NCBI GenBank assembly: GCA_024398095.1
Contig: JAKSJK010000002.1
Location: 1-64,000, forward strand
Direction of reading: 5' to 3'
Source of the DNA: Bacteroidales bacterium
GTDB lineage: Bacteria; Bacteroidota; Bacteroidia; Bacteroidales; UBA932
DNA length: 64,000 nt
This document shows, one piece after another, positions 24,518 through 33,453 of this stretch; the stretch's first letter is position 1, and every line of letters begins with the position of its first letter. The position numbers were made by a program, and so were the translations under genes. Below the pieces are notes generated by a model. It was given only the letters and a program-made list of their open reading frames with translations, was not told the origin of the DNA and made no database searches.

Positions 24518-25422
24518 TGCTGGTTAAGAATTAAGCCATCGTACGCCACATGGAAGCTTGGATCAATGCTCTGGAGTTCAGTCTCGAGATCCTTCCAGCA
24601 TGGCAGCAGATGGGAAATGTGAGTAAGGTAAGATTGCTTTGCGCCCACTCTCTTGAAAAAGGCTACAGCCTCGTCGAGGGAGTAGTGGGAGTGGTGCGGA
24701 GTCCTCTTGACGCAGTTGACGGTCACGAAGTCCAGTCCCTGGAGTTTTTCGATCTGGTCATCGTCAATGAGGTTCATATCGGTTATATATGCTATGTTGC
24801 CGAAGCGGTAGCCCAGCACGGAGAGTTTCTTCTCCTTGTGGTGCCAGCCCTGGATTGGGATGATCTCTGCCTTCATCTTCAGCATCTCCTCCGTGATTTC
24901 CGGCTTGACATGGTGGTAGCCCTTGGCGGATTCCCAGATGAGGGTGTCTTCCATCTGGTTTGTGTGGACTTCGAAGGGCTGGGCTCCATGCTCATCGCCG
25001 ACTCCGCCTCCGATCACATGCACCTTGATTTCGGGTGCGCCGGGATAGAGAACTTCGGTGAAGGCGTATGCGTATTCCCTCTTGAGGGAGTTGAGGACAT
25101 ATTCCTGGCAGTAGATGTTCAAGGGCTTCTGTTCCAGCAGGTTGAAGGAACGGACATCGTCGATTCCGCCAGTGTGGTCCTTGTGGTTGTGGGTGAGGAG
25201 GATGGCGTCGAGGTGGCGTACTCCTGCACGCAGCATCTGGTAGCGGAAGTCAGGGCCGGCATCTACGAGTATGCTCAGCCCCTTGTATTCCACCAGGACG
25301 GAGGCTCTGAGCCTGTTGTCATGCCAGTCGGAGGAGGTGCAGACCGGGCAGGTGCAGCCTATCATCGGCACACCCTGCGAGGTTCCGCTTCCCAGGAAAG
25401 TGAGTTTCGCCTTGTCTTCCAT
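24514..25422 (-). CDS. MBL-fold metallohydrolase of the PhnP-like type
   Basis: 302 residues, cytoplasmic (no signal). The N-terminus 'GSGTSQGVPMIGCTCPVC' with Cys23, Cys25 and Cys28 is the structural-zinc motif of PhnP-like phosphodiesterases, and the catalytic metal motif is HNHKDH (His78, His80, Asp82, His83). Later ligands are probably in 'GYRFGNIAYITDMNLI' and 'HSHYSLDEA'. Members cleave cyclic or linear phosphodiesters; the physiological substrate here is unknown. It lies between folB (2-base gap) and fabD (4-base overlap). Confidence 0.9.
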   Translation of the reverse strand: MEDKAKLTFLGSGTSQGVPMIGCTCPVCTSSDWHDNRLRASVLVEYKGLSILVDAGPDFRYQMLRAGVRHLDAILLTHNHKDHTGGIDDVRSFNLLEQKPLNIYCQEYVLNSLKREYAYAFTEVLYPGAPEIKVHVIGGGVGDEHGAQPFEVHTNQMEDTLIWESAKGYHHVKPEITEEMLKMKAEIIPIQGWHHKEKKLSVLGYRFGNIAYITDMNLIDDDQIEKLQGLDFVTVNCVKRTPHHSHYSLDEAVAFFKRVGAKQSYLTHISHLLPCWKDLETELQSIDPSFHVAYDGLILNQQ

Positions 25423-25424
25423 GC

Positions 25425-25790
25425 CTATATCCCCAGATCTGTCCTTTTAAGTGTTACCCTCGACCATCGGCATTCTCCGTTCACCGGAGGGCAGGCCTTT
25501 GATACGCGTACGGTAAAGTCGCCGATCTGTGCGAAATGGGTTGCTATGCTGCGCACGATGCGTCCGGCCACATGCTCGAGCAGATCCGACGGCACAGCCA
25601 TCTCTGCCGCGATGAGGTCGTATATTTCCGAATAGTCTACTGTATCTTCGAGACGGTCCGACTTGGTTGCCTTGAGGGCGAAGGGAGCCTCGCAGCTGAA
25701 GTCCACCTCAAAGGTGTTGCCCTCGCGGCGTTCGCTTTCCAGACAGCCGTGAAAGGCCTTGAAGACCATTCCTTCCAGTTCTATCTTCAT
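25425..25790 (-). CDS. folB: dihydroneopterin aldolase
   Basis: 121 residues. It cleaves 7,8-dihydroneopterin to 6-hydroxymethyl-dihydropterin plus glycolaldehyde in folate synthesis. The FolB pattern is visible: 'KIELEGMVFKAFHGCLESERREGNTFEVDFSCE', 'DRLEDTVDYSEIYDLI', a helix 'LLEHVAGRIVRSIATHF' with the conserved Glu, and 'FTVRVSKACPPVNGECRWSRVTLKR'. The start overlaps the mtaB stop by 4 bases. Confidence 0.94.
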   Translation of the reverse strand: MKIELEGMVFKAFHGCLESERREGNTFEVDFSCEAPFALKATKSDRLEDTVDYSEIYDLIAAEMAVPSDLLEHVAGRIVRSIATHFAQIGDFTVRVSKACPPVNGECRWSRVTLKRTDLGI

Positions 25791-27037
25791 AGTTCTATTT
25801 CTACGATTTTACCTACCAGGTCCTTGTCGTACGGACGGGAAACCTGGATGTAGTTTTCTGTGTATCCGAGCATGTGTCCTTTCTTGTCGGTGGACTCGAA
25901 GAGCACCTTGGCGGAAATGCCCCTGTTGGCTTCCACGAATTCCGCGTGGAGTTTGTCGCAGAGAGCCTCCAGCCTTTCCACACGCTCTGTCTTGATGCTG
26001 TCCTGCACCTGGTCCTTGCGGGACGCGGCAGGTGTACCGGCGCGGCGGGAGTACGGGAATATGTGGATGAATGCCGGCTTGACCCTCTCCGCGAGGAAGC
26101 GGTAGGTCTCTTCGAACATTTCATCTGTCTCGCCTGGGAAACCGACTATGACATCGATACCGAAGAAGACTTTGGGCTTGCCCGGGGCTTCCATCGCGTT
26201 GCGGATGTACTCCACCTTGCGGGCGAAGAATTCAGTGTCATACTTGCGCTCCATCTCCTTCAGAACCGCATCGCAGCCGCTCTGGAGAGGGATGTGGAAG
26301 TGGGGCAGGAACTTTGTCCCTGAGGCGATCCAATCGATCATTTCCTCTGTGATGAGGTTCGGCTCGATGGAGGAAATGCGGTATCGCTCGATGCCTTCCA
26401 CTTCATTCAGTTTCTTTATCAGGTCAAAAAACGTTTCGCCTGTACTGCGGCCGAAATCTCCGGTGTTCACACCTGTGAGCACGATTTCCCTGATGCCTTC
26501 CGCCGCGATGGCTGCTGCCTGTGGGATGATTTCTGCAATCGGGATGTTACGGCTTTCACCGCGCGCATAAGGCACGGTGCAGTAGGTGCAGAAGTTGTTG
26601 CATCCGTCCTGCACCTTGAGGAAGGAACGGGTGCGCTCTCCGCTGCTGTAGGCTGCGAAGAAGTCCCTGTCGCCTCGGCAGACATCTTTCTTGCCCTTGC
26701 TGAGATTGATGATATAGGGCACGACGCCGCTCTTTTCCTTTGCTCCAAAAACGGCAGCCACGCCTTCCAAACCCATGATTTCGTCCTTTTTCAACTGGGC
26801 GTAGCATCCGGTCACGACTATGGGGGCGTCGGGGCAAAGGCGATGGAGTTTCCTTATGACATTGCGGCACTTCTTGTCGGAGTGCTCGGTGACGGTGCAG
26901 GTGTTCACTAGAAATGCGTCTGCCTTGCATGAGGTCCATGACACGGCTTCGAAGCCCTCGGCATTGAGCGCGCGCTCGTAGGTCGAGGTCTCTGCGTAAT
27001 TGAGCTTGCAGCCCAGGGTCACATAGGAAATCTTCAT
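25787..27037 (-). CDS. mtaB: tRNA (N6-threonylcarbamoyladenosine(37)-C2)-methylthiotransferase, MtaB type
   Basis: 416 residues from the ATG at 27037, chosen because 'MKISYVTLGCKLNYAET' is the normal MtaB start and because this ATG overlaps the upstream stop in an ATGA; an in-frame start 20 codons earlier is unlikely. It adds a methylthio group to t6A37 of tRNAs. The UPF0004 domain has its three cluster cysteines (GCKLNYAE, NTCTVTEHSDKKCRN, TGCYAQ). The radical SAM motif is CNNFCTYC in 'DGCNNFCTYCTVPYARG'. A C-terminal TRAM domain ends the protein. TsaD, which makes the t6A substrate, is encoded at 32419. Confidence 0.94.
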   Translation of the reverse strand: MKISYVTLGCKLNYAETSTYERALNAEGFEAVSWTSCKADAFLVNTCTVTEHSDKKCRNVIRKLHRLCPDAPIVVTGCYAQLKKDEIMGLEGVAAVFGAKEKSGVVPYIINLSKGKKDVCRGDRDFFAAYSSGERTRSFLKVQDGCNNFCTYCTVPYARGESRNIPIAEIIPQAAAIAAEGIREIVLTGVNTGDFGRSTGETFFDLIKKLNEVEGIERYRISSIEPNLITEEMIDWIASGTKFLPHFHIPLQSGCDAVLKEMERKYDTEFFARKVEYIRNAMEAPGKPKVFFGIDVIVGFPGETDEMFEETYRFLAERVKPAFIHIFPYSRRAGTPAASRKDQVQDSIKTERVERLEALCDKLHAEFVEANRGISAKVLFESTDKKGHMLGYTENYIQVSRPYDKDLVGKIVEIEL

Positions 27038-27747
27038 CGTGCAAGGAGTATGAATACGCATGGACGTTTCCCTATTACTGGCAGCTGGGACTTCCATTCG
27101 GCAACTGTCTTTGTCTTGATATATGCGTCCGGCATGGTTATGTTGGCTGCTATGCAGAGTTTCGTGCCTCCGTTGCAGCAGGCAGTGAGGTCCGCCAGCA
27201 TGGAATCGTTGCGGTACGGGGTTTCGATGAAAATCTGGCTCTGGTTGTGCTGAGCCGAGATTTTTTCAATGGCTTTAAGCTTGCTTCTGCGCTCCTCTGT
27301 CTTTGCCGGCAGGTAGCCGCAGAAGGCGAATGACTGGCCGTTGAGGCCGGAAGCCATCAGAGCCAGCATCAGTGATGACGGACCCACTGCAGGTACGACC
27401 TCGATGCCTTTGCGGTGGCAGAGGGCTACGAGCTGTGCGCCCGGGTCGGCAACTGCCGGGAGTCCGGCTTCCGAGATGAGCGCCACGTTGTTGTCGTTGT
27501 CGAAGAGCTTTACATAGCTTTCGACTTCAGCCTGGGTGGTGTGCTCGTTCAGTTCGAAGAATTCCAGTTCTCCGATATGCCCCTTGAGACCTGCCTTGGA
27601 GAGGTACCTCCTGGCGGTTCTGGTTTCCTCCACAACGAAGGTATGGAAGCCCTGGAGGCTTTCCAGCACAGGTGCCGGGATCACTTCCGCAGGCTCATTC
27701 TCCCCAAGAGGCGAGGGTATGAGGTATAATTTTCCTTTTCCCATCAT
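27034..27747 (-). CDS. RsmI-family SAM-dependent methyltransferase
   Basis: 237 residues, tetrapyrrole-methylase fold. 'KLYLIPSPLGE', 'VVEETRTARRYLSKAG', 'VALISEAGLPAVADPGAQLVALCHRKGIEVVPAVGPSSLMLALMASGLNGQSFAFCGYLP' and 'IFIETPYRNDSML' correspond to RsmI (16S rRNA C1402 ribose 2'-O-methyltransferase). It is shorter than the classical ~280-residue RsmI and lacks its C-terminal domain, as in a second RsmI-like lineage in Bacteroidota, so the exact target is not certain. The start overlaps the tamB stop by 4 bases. Confidence 0.82.
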   Translation of the reverse strand: MMGKGKLYLIPSPLGENEPAEVIPAPVLESLQGFHTFVVEETRTARRYLSKAGLKGHIGELEFFELNEHTTQAEVESYVKLFDNDNNVALISEAGLPAVADPGAQLVALCHRKGIEVVPAVGPSSLMLALMASGLNGQSFAFCGYLPAKTEERRSKLKAIEKISAQHNQSQIFIETPYRNDSMLADLTACCNGGTKLCIAANITMPDAYIKTKTVAEWKSQLPVIGKRPCVFILLAR

Positions 27748-30700
27748 TCAATTGTTATTGTCTTCAATCCTTCTTCCTGCAGGCGCTGGAGTTCTTCCGC
27801 CTCCAGCACTTCGCGTTTCTTCCTGCCTGCAAACATGAACTTGAACACTTCGGACGGCTTGTTGAACTCCTGCTGGTAGGCCAGACCGAGACCGTTTCTC
27901 TGGGAGTTGTCCAGGTAGTTGGAGTACTGGTCGGCCGAGTGGGAGAACAGGTTGAGGCGGAATGCTCCCGAACGGTCGAGCTTGATTTCTATGTCGATGT
28001 CTCCGGCCACCTCACTGTTGTTGTTTCCATTCTTGTATTGGCGGTTGCCGATGTTTCCGTTGATCACAACCCTGTTGTTGAAAAGCTGTGTGGAAACATT
28101 CACGTCGAACACATCGTTGCCGCGGTTGTTCTGCTGGTAGTTGAGGCCCAGGTCAAGAGGAATGTTCAGTTTCGCAAATATATTGTTCAGCTGGTTGGTC
28201 AATATGTTGGCCGCATTCGAATAAAGTGCACTGGAAGCCGCTGTGTTGTTGATTCCGCTCTGCTCGTCAGGCAGGAAGCTGTTGGTCACCAGGAGGGCGA
28301 TCACCTGCTTCTGGACCTTGTCTTCGGTGCTCAGGGCATTCTCAACCTTTGCCTTGACGGATGGTTCGAGGTCAGGCACATTGATGGCGAAGTTGACCTT
28401 AGGCTCCTTGAGCTTTCCGGTCACCTTCAGGTAGCAGTCGATGTTGCGGCGCGAGTTCACAGAGGTGGTGTCGCCGATGAGTGTGGACAGGGAAGCCTTG
28501 GTCTTGTAGATCGCGTCTATGTTCAGGTCACTTTCCTGCACATCGCCATTGAACTTGACGGAGCTGCCTTCGTTGATGGTGAAGTCGCGGCTGGCAATGC
28601 CCATCAGGTTCATGTGGAGGCTGCCTTCGTCGAGGGTGTAGTCGCCCTTGAGTTCGATCGGCTTGCCTTTCTTTATATCTGCGTCGATGGTACCGTTGCC
28701 CCGTCCGTTGATGGCACTGCCGGTGTCCTTGTCTATCTCAAGCATAGCTTCGGCAATAGGGGTGGCGTGGATGAGCAGGTGTACGTTGACGGCGGTCTTC
28801 TTCTTGATCTCCTCGCTCTTGCGCAGTTTGTTCATCATCTCCTCGTAAGGGTCGATGACCACCTCGACCTCGGGTTCCTTGAAGGTCAGCAGGCCGGTGT
28901 CGCTGTTCTTGCCCGAGCTGGCGAGCAGCAGTCCGAACTTGCTCCTGTCGCTGGAGAGCATGTCTACGCTGACGAGGACGGTGCTGAGGGTTCCGGTGAT
29001 GTCTACGGTTCCGGTTCCGAAGGCGTTGCAGTAGTAGCCTTCGTCGTCACTCTCAGGCTTCGCGATGGCTTCGCAGTTGACTGCGTCTATGTGTATGCCT
29101 ATCTTCAGATTCTTGAAGTAGTCCCAGGTGACGGCACCCTTGACGGCACCGGTGCCCCTGTAGTCGTCTGTGAGAGGTATTGTGTCGAAGTAGAGTCCGT
29201 GGCTGTCCACATGGAAAGGACCGCTCACATTGAACGGTACGTGTATGTAGTCCACGAGAAGGCGCGCGTCCAGACGGGTGTTTCTGGTCTTGACTTCCAG
29301 CCTGTCCAGAGGACCTTCAGCCTCGATATGTCCGCTGATGGTTCCGTCCACAGATTCGAAGACGCCGCTGACCAGGTCTTTGATGCAGGTCACGTCCTGC
29401 CTGTCCAGGTCTGCGGATGCCTTCAGGCGTTTTTCAACAGGGAAGTAGCGGGCTCCTGCATTGAGGCTGTGACGGCCGTCTATCTCGTTGACGAGGTCTA
29501 TGTCGAAGCTGTTGTCGGCATTGTTCCAAAGGCTGCTGGCCACGAGTGTGCCGAGCTCCGTGCCGGCAAAGGAGGTGGAATCAACTATGAAATCAGCGAG
29601 GATGCCTTTCTTCTTGTCGTTGTCGCTGGTGACCATCGCAGTTCCCGTAAGCACGCCGCGCAGCCTGTAGTCCTTCTTGGTCAGGAACTGGCTTATGCCT
29701 GCCAGGTTGAAGCGTTCCATGGCTATGTTGAGGGTGTCGCGACCTTCGGTGGTCATGCCTCCGTCGACGAATATCGCCTGCTCTCCATTGGTGAACTGTA
29801 CGCCGTCGACGAATATATGCTTGCCTCTGAGACTGATTTCTGCCGGCATTATGCTCCATTCTTCCGAATTAACGCTGAATCCGGACGGCAGGATGCCCAG
29901 ATCCACTCCGAGCTGCCCCTCTTTGTCTCGGCTAACATCGCCGCGGGCCACGAATTCGCCGTTGCGCACCACCTCGTCGTCACTCTGGAAACTGAGGCCG
30001 ATACCGAATTCATTGTCGTTGACGAATACCCTTATGTTGTCGTTCTGGAAGAGCAGGGATGCGAGGCTGATTTCGCCGCAGGACATATCTCCTGTCAGGT
30101 TGTCGTTGCCGTTCCTTATCTTCAGATCTATGTCCTTGAGGTAGTTTTCCTTGAGCGCGAGCCTGTGTGACCTGACCCATCCGTCCGCATTTCCGTCCTT
30201 GCTGACTTTCAGTCCCAGGGAGGTGTTGCTGTCTACATAGAGGCCTGGCTTGAAGAATGCCGTGACTTCGGACATGTCCTTGACCTGCAGTTTGACGTCG
30301 TAGGTGCTGCCGTCCCATTTTCCGGCCTTCTTGTTGAAGAGCGCAGGAATCTCCCTTTTGACTGTGATGTCGGAGAGATCGCCGAAGAAACTTGTCACAG
30401 GCTTGCTGCCGACATATTCCGCGTCTGCGAAATCGGAGGTGAGGGACATCTTGTATACGCCGCCTGTGGACTGGGACGAGATGTTGATGTCGCCCACCTT
30501 GTGCTTTTCCTCGCTTTCCAGGAGCAGATCTTCCACATTGACCGTTCCCAGCAGCTGTCCCTTGCTTCTCTTGAAGTTTGCGTTGGTCACCAGGCTGATC
30601 ACCGATGCCTCCCGCTTGTCGATATTCATCATATGCAAGTCGGCGTGGTTGACTTCAGCATAGAACTGGTAGACCGCATCCTTCGGTTTCTTGGCAAGGG

Positions 30701-32309
30701 AGAACAGTCCTTTGAATAAGAAGTCGCAGGCCGGATCGTGGCTGACAACCTGTCCCTCGAACTTCTCGGTGGAGAGTTTTCCGTTTGCGCTTATGTCTGT
30801 GTAGTCGTGGCCTTTCAGTCCCAGTCTGTCCACCAGGAGGGATTCTATGCTGAGCACGGGACCCTTCTTGCGGTCTATGTCCGCCTTCATTGTGGAACTG
30901 ATGGTGCAAAGTCCCAGCAGTTTATTGTCAAGGATCTTGCCCAGGTCCAGGTCCTCGGTCATGAGGTCGCCGGTAACCAGTATGGACTTGTTCCTGTCCA
31001 TCGCGTTCAGAACATTGACATCGGCCAGCACATCGCCAACTCCGGATCCGAGGTAGAGGGATGCAAGGATGTCGTTTACGCGTCCTTTTACACGTCCGAA
31101 CAGGGACGCCCAGGTTGAAGGACGCACCTTGCCGAAGCGGAAGGACGGATTGCCGGTGGCTCCCTGAATGAGCTTTTCAAGTCCGTCTACGGTTGTGTTG
31201 CAGTTGTCCAGTCTTATGTCGAAGCGCGTCTCGTCCAGGGATGGCAGGCCGCTGACATCGCCGTTCAGGTCGATGGAGAAGCTGTCGTCGGAGGTCCTGA
31301 AGTTGAAATTGTCGAATTTGAGGCCGCTGGCGGGACCGTAGACGCTGCCGTCCGCAATCACTTCCAGATCCATCTTCTTGGCTGCCGGAATGAAATAGCC
31401 AAGGGTTGTGCTGCTGACTTTTGTGTCATTGAAGCGGAAATCCATGCCGACCTTGTCCAGATACTTCCTGAAGTCGAACTTGTGGTGCCAGCTCATGATG
31501 TAGTGCGGGAGATGGACATCAGACCATGCATCCTTGACGTGTATGTCCTGGATGACCGCCTGCCCGTTTCCTACGGCTGTCGAAGCCGATACGAGGTCGC
31601 ATGCGTATCCGCTCTTTTCGGTGAAGCTGCATTTTTCGAGCGTTGCCGTGAGTATGCCGTTCTTCATCCTGATGTTGCTGCCTTCCGCGCTGACATTCTT
31701 CACATGGAGGTCGTACCAGTTGATGCATCCCTCGGGAACTGCCTTCAGAGGCTTTTTGACCTGGGTCATCGAGTACTCGAAGTTCTTCACTGTCACCTTC
31801 TTCACCCAGAACAGGTCTTTCGGGTCCTTTGGCTTGCCCTGAGGCTTGGACTTCATCCTGAATATCCTCCTGAGGTTCATCTTGCGGTTCGGCTCGAGTA
31901 CCAGGTGAAAGCGTCCGCCGCGGACTGCCAGCTTGTTGATTTCCAATGCCTCGCCCCTTGCTGCCTTGATGATGCCCTTGAGAGAGAAACTGGCCACGAT
32001 GTAATCTGCCCTGACCAGGGTGTCATATGGCTCCCAGCCCTGTTCGGTGAAGGAATCCATAATGTCTTCCGCCGGTCTGACCGGATTGGTGTCCACAATT
32101 GCGAGATCCCTTATGACCAGGGTGTGGAAGGGCCTGAGGCTTATCTTGCTGAAACTAACATCTCCGTCTATGCCTGATAGGAGGCGCTCCGATACGGTCT
32201 GGGATACTCTGGTCTGCACATACGGGGTCTGGATGAGTATGGCTGCGCCACCGATCACGGCAAGCACCGCAACCAGCAGAATCCACAATATGCGCCTGAG
32301 TATCTTCAA
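27744..32309 (-). CDS. tamB: translocation and assembly module protein TamB-like (DUF490)
   Basis: 1521 residues. An N-terminal signal anchor ('RRILWILLVAVLAVIGGAAILI') tethers it to the inner membrane. The rest is a very long beta-rich, AsmA/TamB-like groove-forming structure. The C-terminal ~400 residues are the conserved DUF490 domain, ending with 'LGLNYQQNNRGNDVFDVNVSTQLFNNRVVINGNIGNRQY' and 'LDRSGAFRLNLFSHSADQYSNYL', where outer-membrane contact occurs. It is involved in outer-membrane protein assembly or lipid transfer across the periplasm. No TamA-like barrel gene is next to it here. It is first in the block that continues through rsmI-like, mtaB and folB. Confidence 0.93.
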   Translation of the reverse strand: MKILRRILWILLVAVLAVIGGAAILIQTPYVQTRVSQTVSERLLSGIDGDVSFSKISLRPFHTLVIRDLAIVDTNPVRPAEDIMDSFTEQGWEPYDTLVRADYIVASFSLKGIIKAARGEALEINKLAVRGGRFHLVLEPNRKMNLRRIFRMKSKPQGKPKDPKDLFWVKKVTVKNFEYSMTQVKKPLKAVPEGCINWYDLHVKNVSAEGSNIRMKNGILTATLEKCSFTEKSGYACDLVSASTAVGNGQAVIQDIHVKDAWSDVHLPHYIMSWHHKFDFRKYLDKVGMDFRFNDTKVSSTTLGYFIPAAKKMDLEVIADGSVYGPASGLKFDNFNFRTSDDSFSIDLNGDVSGLPSLDETRFDIRLDNCNTTVDGLEKLIQGATGNPSFRFGKVRPSTWASLFGRVKGRVNDILASLYLGSGVGDVLADVNVLNAMDRNKSILVTGDLMTEDLDLGKILDNKLLGLCTISSTMKADIDRKKGPVLSIESLLVDRLGLKGHDYTDISANGKLSTEKFEGQVVSHDPACDFLFKGLFSLAKKPKDAVYQFYAEVNHADLHMMNIDKREASVISLVTNANFKRSKGQLLGTVNVEDLLLESEEKHKVGDINISSQSTGGVYKMSLTSDFADAEYVGSKPVTSFFGDLSDITVKREIPALFNKKAGKWDGSTYDVKLQVKDMSEVTAFFKPGLYVDSNTSLGLKVSKDGNADGWVRSHRLALKENYLKDIDLKIRNGNDNLTGDMSCGEISLASLLFQNDNIRVFVNDNEFGIGLSFQSDDEVVRNGEFVARGDVSRDKEGQLGVDLGILPSGFSVNSEEWSIMPAEISLRGKHIFVDGVQFTNGEQAIFVDGGMTTEGRDTLNIAMERFNLAGISQFLTKKDYRLRGVLTGTAMVTSDNDKKKGILADFIVDSTSFAGTELGTLVASSLWNNADNSFDIDLVNEIDGRHSLNAGARYFPVEKRLKASADLDRQDVTCIKDLVSGVFESVDGTISGHIEAEGPLDRLEVKTRNTRLDARLLVDYIHVPFNVSGPFHVDSHGLYFDTIPLTDDYRGTGAVKGAVTWDYFKNLKIGIHIDAVNCEAIAKPESDDEGYYCNAFGTGTVDITGTLSTVLVSVDMLSSDRSKFGLLLASSGKNSDTGLLTFKEPEVEVVIDPYEEMMNKLRKSEEIKKKTAVNVHLLIHATPIAEAMLEIDKDTGSAINGRGNGTIDADIKKGKPIELKGDYTLDEGSLHMNLMGIASRDFTINEGSSVKFNGDVQESDLNIDAIYKTKASLSTLIGDTTSVNSRRNIDCYLKVTGKLKEPKVNFAINVPDLEPSVKAKVENALSTEDKVQKQVIALLVTNSFLPDEQSGINNTAASSALYSNAANILTNQLNNIFAKLNIPLDLGLNYQQNNRGNDVFDVNVSTQLFNNRVVINGNIGNRQYKNGNNNSEVAGDIDIEIKLDRSGAFRLNLFSHSADQYSNYLDNSQRNGLGLAYQQEFNKPSEVFKFMFAGRKKREVLEAEELQRLQEEGLKTITIE

Positions 32310-32403
32310 AACAATTACATTTGGCCGTATTCCGGCATTTTAAATAACCTTCAAAATTAATAAATATTCTATTTATTCCACTCATTAATTGCGTTTTTTT
32401 CGG

Positions 32404-32411
32404 TACTTTTG
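32404..32411 (+). promoter_or_regulatory. -7 element of tsaD
   Basis: TACTTTTG (TAnnTTTG) ends only 7 bases before the tsaD ATG at 32419. A possible upstream TTG lies near 32389. Transcription from here would give a leader of only a few bases or none. Confidence 0.55.
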
Positions 32412-32418
32412 CGCCATT

Positions 32419-33450
32419 ATGTCAGACATCATACTTGGAATAGAATCATCTTGCGACGACACATCTGCTGCCGTTATCAGGGATGGTTACCTCTTATCTA
32501 ACGTCCTGGCCAGCCAGGATGTGCACAAATGCTATGGCGGAGTGATCCCGGAACTTGCTTCCAGGGCTCACCAGCTCAATATAGTGCCGGTTGTCAGCGA
32601 GGCCATCAACCGTGCCGGAATCAAGCCGGAGGAAATCACGGCGATTGCCTTCACCCGCGGTCCCGGACTTCTGGGGTCGCTTCTTGTGGGAACCTCTTTC
32701 GCAAAGGGTCTCGCCCTTTCTCTGGACGTGCCGCTTGTGGAGGTCAACCACCTGCAGGGCCATGTGCTTGCCAATTTCGTGAAACAGTACGACAGGGAAA
32801 ACCACTGTCCATCCTTCCCATATCTCTGCCTGCTGGTTTCCGGCGGCAATTCCCAGATTGTGAAGGTCAACGGCCCTCTCGATTTCGAGATTCTCGGCCA
32901 GACCATAGATGACGCCGTTGGAGAGGCTTTTGACAAGTGCTCCAAGATGCTGGGCCTGGGCTATCCGGGCGGTCCTGTGATAGATCGCCTCGCAAAGCAG
33001 GGCAATCCGGACAGGTTCACCTTCAGCAAGCCTCACATCCCGGGGCTGGATTACAGCTTCAGCGGCATCAAGACCTCGCTGCTCTATTTCGTCAGGGATG
33101 AAATGGCAAAGGATCCCGAGTTCATGGAAAAGAATAAGGAGGATATCTGCGCCAGCTTCCAGAGGACCTTGATCGACATCCTGATGGATAAGCTCATCAA
33201 GGCTGCGAAACTGACTGGTATCAAGGAAGTTACTATAGGTGGCGGAGTGTCGGCCAACAGCGGTCTCCGCAGCCGCATCGAGGAAGAGGGACGCAAGAGG
33301 GGCTGGAATACGTATCTTCCTGAATTCAAGTTCACGACTGACAATGCCGCTATGATTGCCATAGCCGGATACTACCATTATCTCAATGGGGAAAGGACCT
33401 CGCTGGACGTGGCTCCTGTTTCCCGTATCGCTGACTTTCACAAGGAATAG
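32419..33450 (+). CDS. tsaD: tRNA N6-adenosine threonylcarbamoyltransferase
   Basis: 343 residues from the ATG at 32419; an in-frame ATG 10 codons earlier lies in the promoter region and adds residues not seen in the family. With TsaB/TsaE it transfers threonylcarbamoyl from TC-AMP to A37 of ANN-reading tRNAs. Visible marks: 'ILGIESSCDDTSAAVI' at the N-terminus, iron-binding His111 and His115 in 'NHLQGHVLAN', the phosphate loop 'LLVSGGNSQIV', 'DDAVGEAFDKCSKMLGLGYPGGP' and 'IGGGVSANSGLR'. It is followed after 3 bases by a FAD oxidoreductase gene. Confidence 0.97.
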   Translation: MSDIILGIESSCDDTSAAVIRDGYLLSNVLASQDVHKCYGGVIPELASRAHQLNIVPVVSEAINRAGIKPEEITAIAFTRGPGLLGSLLVGTSFAKGLALSLDVPLVEVNHLQGHVLANFVKQYDRENHCPSFPYLCLLVSGGNSQIVKVNGPLDFEILGQTIDDAVGEAFDKCSKMLGLGYPGGPVIDRLAKQGNPDRFTFSKPHIPGLDYSFSGIKTSLLYFVRDEMAKDPEFMEKNKEDICASFQRTLIDILMDKLIKAAKLTGIKEVTIGGGVSANSGLRSRIEEEGRKRGWNTYLPEFKFTTDNAAMIAIAGYYHYLNGERTSLDVAPVSRIADFHKE

Positions 33451-33453
33451 CCA

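Noticed and set aside
27939..30170. A 743-codon open frame on the + strand antisense to tamB
   Set aside because: It is exactly opposite a well-conserved TamB gene and its translation has no domain, signal or repeat; long antisense frames are common in moderately GC-rich genes with biased codons.
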